Assembly: GCA_023386855.1 (NCBI GenBank)
Contig: JAEWIW010000188.1
Coordinates: 1 to 7,556 of the forward strand
DNA length: 7,556 nucleotides
Direction of reading: 5' to 3'
Origin: Bacteroidota bacterium
GTDB lineage: Bacteria; Bacteroidota; Bacteroidia; Chitinophagales; Chitinophagaceae
The notes beneath the pieces are model-generated. The model did no database searches. It saw only the letters and a program-made list of their open reading frames with translations, and was not told the DNA's origin. This document shows, piece after piece, positions 5,893 to 7,556 of this stretch. A program made the translations under genes and the position numbers. The first letter of the stretch is position 1. The number at the start of each line of letters is the position of its first letter.

Positions 5893-7556
5893 TTACTCCT
5901 CCATTAATTCACTTAACTCGAGCCATCTTAATTCTTTTTCATCAAGCAGCCCGGTGATTTCACCGATCCTTCTTGAAAGCTTATCGAGTTCTTCAAAATC
6001 GGTTGTACCTGAATTCAATTTTTCCTGCACATCATGCTTTTCTTTTTCAAGATCAGCAATCTCTTTCTGCAACAATTCAAATTCACGTTTCTCCTTGTAA
6101 GAAACTCTTTTTTTGGATTCGGTTTTTTTCGGTGCTTCCACCTGCACTTTACTTTCCTGGATGTTTTTTTCCCCTTCCTGTTCCTGTTCTTTCTGCCAGG
6201 TCCTGTATTGAGAGTAGTTGCCGGGGAAATCCCTCACTTCTCCATTGCCTTCAAACACAAAAAGATGATCTACCAGCCTGTCCATAAAATACCTGTCGTG
6301 CGAAATGATCAGCAGGCATCCCTGGAAATCACTTAAAAAATTTTCAAGCACGCCAAGTGTTGGAAGGTCGAGGTCATTTGTAGGTTCATCCAGAACCAGG
6401 AAGTTGGGATTACGGAACAATATAGAAAGTAGATGCAGCCTTCTTTTCTCACCTCCACTGAGCTTCGAAATATAAGTGTACTGCTGCTCTGGCGGGAAAA
6501 GGAACAATTGCAAAAACTGCGCTGCACTTAATGAACCACCATTGGCCAGCGGGAAATTTTCAGCAATGTCTTTTACAAATTCGATCACACGCTGGTCATC
6601 TTTTATGTTCAGTCCCTGCTGCGAATAATTACCGAACACTACGGTATCACCGATATTGATCTTTCCGCTATCGGGTTTTTCGGTTCCCTGCAGTATATTT
6701 ACAAAGGTTGATTTGCCAACACCATTACGGCCAATGATACCTAATCTTTCTCCTTTCTTGAAGGTATAATCAAAGCCTTTAAGGATTACTTTATCATCAT
6801 ATTGCTTATACACTTTTTTCATCTCGATGATCTTTCCACCGAGCCGGGTCATTTTCACCTGCAGTTCCATCTGCTGGTCTTCGATTCTTTTTTTGGCCCT
6901 TGATTCAACATCGGAAAACGCGTCGATCCTGCTTTTTGATTTAGTTGTCCTGGCCTTGGGCTGCTTTCTTATCCATTCCAGTTCTTTGCGGTAAAGATTT
7001 TTAGCCTTATCAATGCTGGCCAGTTCATTATCTATTCTTGCCGATTTTTTTTCAAGGTAATTTTCATAATCGCCCTTATAAGTGAAAAGATCTTCACCAT
7101 CAAGTTCCCATATCTCATCACAAACAGCATCGAGGAAATAACGATCGTGCGTCACCAATAGCAGCGTTACTTTTTCCTGGTTAAGGTAATGTTCAAGCCA
7201 TTCCACCATTTCAACATCAAGATGGTTGGTAGGTTCATCCATAATGAGCAGAACATGCTTGTGCTCAAAGCCAATATCTATAAGAGTTTTGGCAAGAGCA
7301 ACCCTTTTTCGCTGTCCACCCGAAAGGGTACCTACAGGCTGGTTAAGATGGTGGATATTGAGTTTACCAAAGATCTGTTTCACCTTGGAATCAAAGTCCC
7401 AGGCACCCAGTTCATCCATTTTAACAATGGCATTACCCAGTGAAGCAGCATCATCCTGTTCACTGGCCAGTTCATATTCACGGATGGCTGCAATGACGGG
7501 ATGATTATGATGGAAAATATTTTCAATGATGGTGGCATTTTCATTGAAATGTGGTT
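5893..7556 (-). CDS. uup: ABC-F family ATPase, Uup-like, N-terminus outside the window
   Basis: The frame stays open from the TAA at 5893-5895 to the right edge, giving about 553 visible residues. The Met at 7419 is internal: codons upstream of it read PHFNENATIIENIF...AIREYELASEQ, which is normal ABC-F sequence. The first Walker A lies beyond the edge. Numbering from the 7419 Met, the motifs are: signature LSGGQRKR (32-39) and Walker B LLIMDEPTNHLD (57-68) of ABC1; the inter-domain linker with ELEWIRKQPKARTTKSKSR (146-164), characteristic of Uup; ABC2 Walker A GRNGVGKS (230-237), signature LSGGEKRR (320-327) and Walker B FLVLDEPTNDLD (340-351); then a charged linker (about 407-438) and a C-terminal coiled coil (about 440-508) starting RVSYKEKREFE. 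No membrane segments are present, as expected for soluble ABC-F proteins. Uup homologues are linked to ribosomes, branched DNA and transposon precise excision; which applies here cannot be decided. Confidence 0.92.
   Translation of the reverse strand, partial: PHFNENATIIENIFHHNHPVIAAIREYELASEQDDAASLGNAIVKMDELGAWDFDSKVKQIFGKLNIHHLNQPVGTLSGGQRKRVALAKTLIDIGFEHKHVLLIMDEPTNHLDVEMVEWLEHYLNQEKVTLLLVTHDRYFLDAVCDEIWELDGEDLFTYKGDYENYLEKKSARIDNELASIDKAKNLYRKELEWIRKQPKARTTKSKSRIDAFSDVESRAKKRIEDQQMELQVKMTRLGGKIIEMKKVYKQYDDKVILKGFDYTFKKGERLGIIGRNGVGKSTFVNILQGTEKPDSGKINIGDTVVFGNYSQQGLNIKDDQRVIEFVKDIAENFPLANGGSLSAAQFLQLFLFPPEQQYTYISKLSGGEKRRLHLLSILFRNPNFLVLDEPTNDLDLPTLGVLENFLSDFQGCLLIISHDRYFMDRLVDHLFVFEGNGEVRDFPGNYSQYRTWQKEQEQEGEKNIQESKVQVEAPKKTESKKRVSYKEKREFELLQKEIADLEKEKHDVQEKLNSGTTDFEELDKLSRRIGEITGLLDEKELRWLELSELMEE

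Noticed and set aside
5973..6336. Plus-strand frames rich in Phe and Leu over the ABC-F C-terminus
   Set aside because: They are complements of the Lys/Glu-rich coiled coil and linker; the membrane-like look comes from reading AAA/GAA codons backwards.
5893..7419. ATG at 7419 as the start of the ABC-F gene
   Set aside because: The 45 codons upstream continue a typical ABC-F domain in frame, and the first Walker A would otherwise be missing; the gene is cut by the window edge.

Overview
The window looks like ordinary chromosomal DNA of a Bacteroidota bacterium, most likely Chitinophagaceae or a close relative. This assignment is inferred from protein flavour (a short GT35 alpha-glucan phosphorylase homologue, a stand-alone RlmK-type methyltransferase, secreted FKBP and M28 proteins with signal peptides ending in MAQ, an Uup-type ABC-F protein) and from the lack of Shine-Dalgarno sequences before all four visible starts. 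Nothing points to phage, plasmid, insertion sequence or CRISPR. Coding density is very high, and no gene-free stretch exceeds about 90 bases.

Layout, left to right. Positions 1-1263 (+) hold the 3' part of a GT35 alpha-glucan phosphorylase-like gene. A GC-rich palindrome (1269-1298) separates it from a convergent gene for a secreted FKBP-type prolyl isomerase (1304-2050, -). A 90-bp divergent intergenic region (2051-2140) follows. Then come an MFS transporter (2141-3349, +) and, 22 bp later on the same strand, a stand-alone RlmK-type 23S rRNA methyltransferase (3372-4319, +). A second, longer version of the same palindrome (4320-4362) fills the next convergent junction. Beyond it, on the minus strand, are a secreted M28 zinc metallopeptidase with a PA-like insert (4364-5860) and, 32 bp upstream of it, an Uup-type ABC-F ATPase (5893-7556) that runs off the right edge.

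The genes do not form an obvious single pathway. They are a mix of glycan metabolism, envelope protein folding, transport, ribosome modification, secreted peptide turnover and translation or DNA-associated ATPase functions. MFS-rlmK and uup-M28 may each be co-transcribed.

The most unusual signal is not a gene. A 28-bp palindrome occurs twice in perfect identity, in opposite orientation, and each copy fills nearly all of a convergent intergenic spacer. The second copy is extended to three 13-bp units whose central base alternates G/C/G, allowing two mutually exclusive hairpins. Also notable are a Lys-to-Thr change at the position that normally carries pyridoxal phosphate in GT35 enzymes, and an A_AAA_AAC slippery heptamer in the uup-type gene at which a -1 shift would remove the C-terminal coiled coil.
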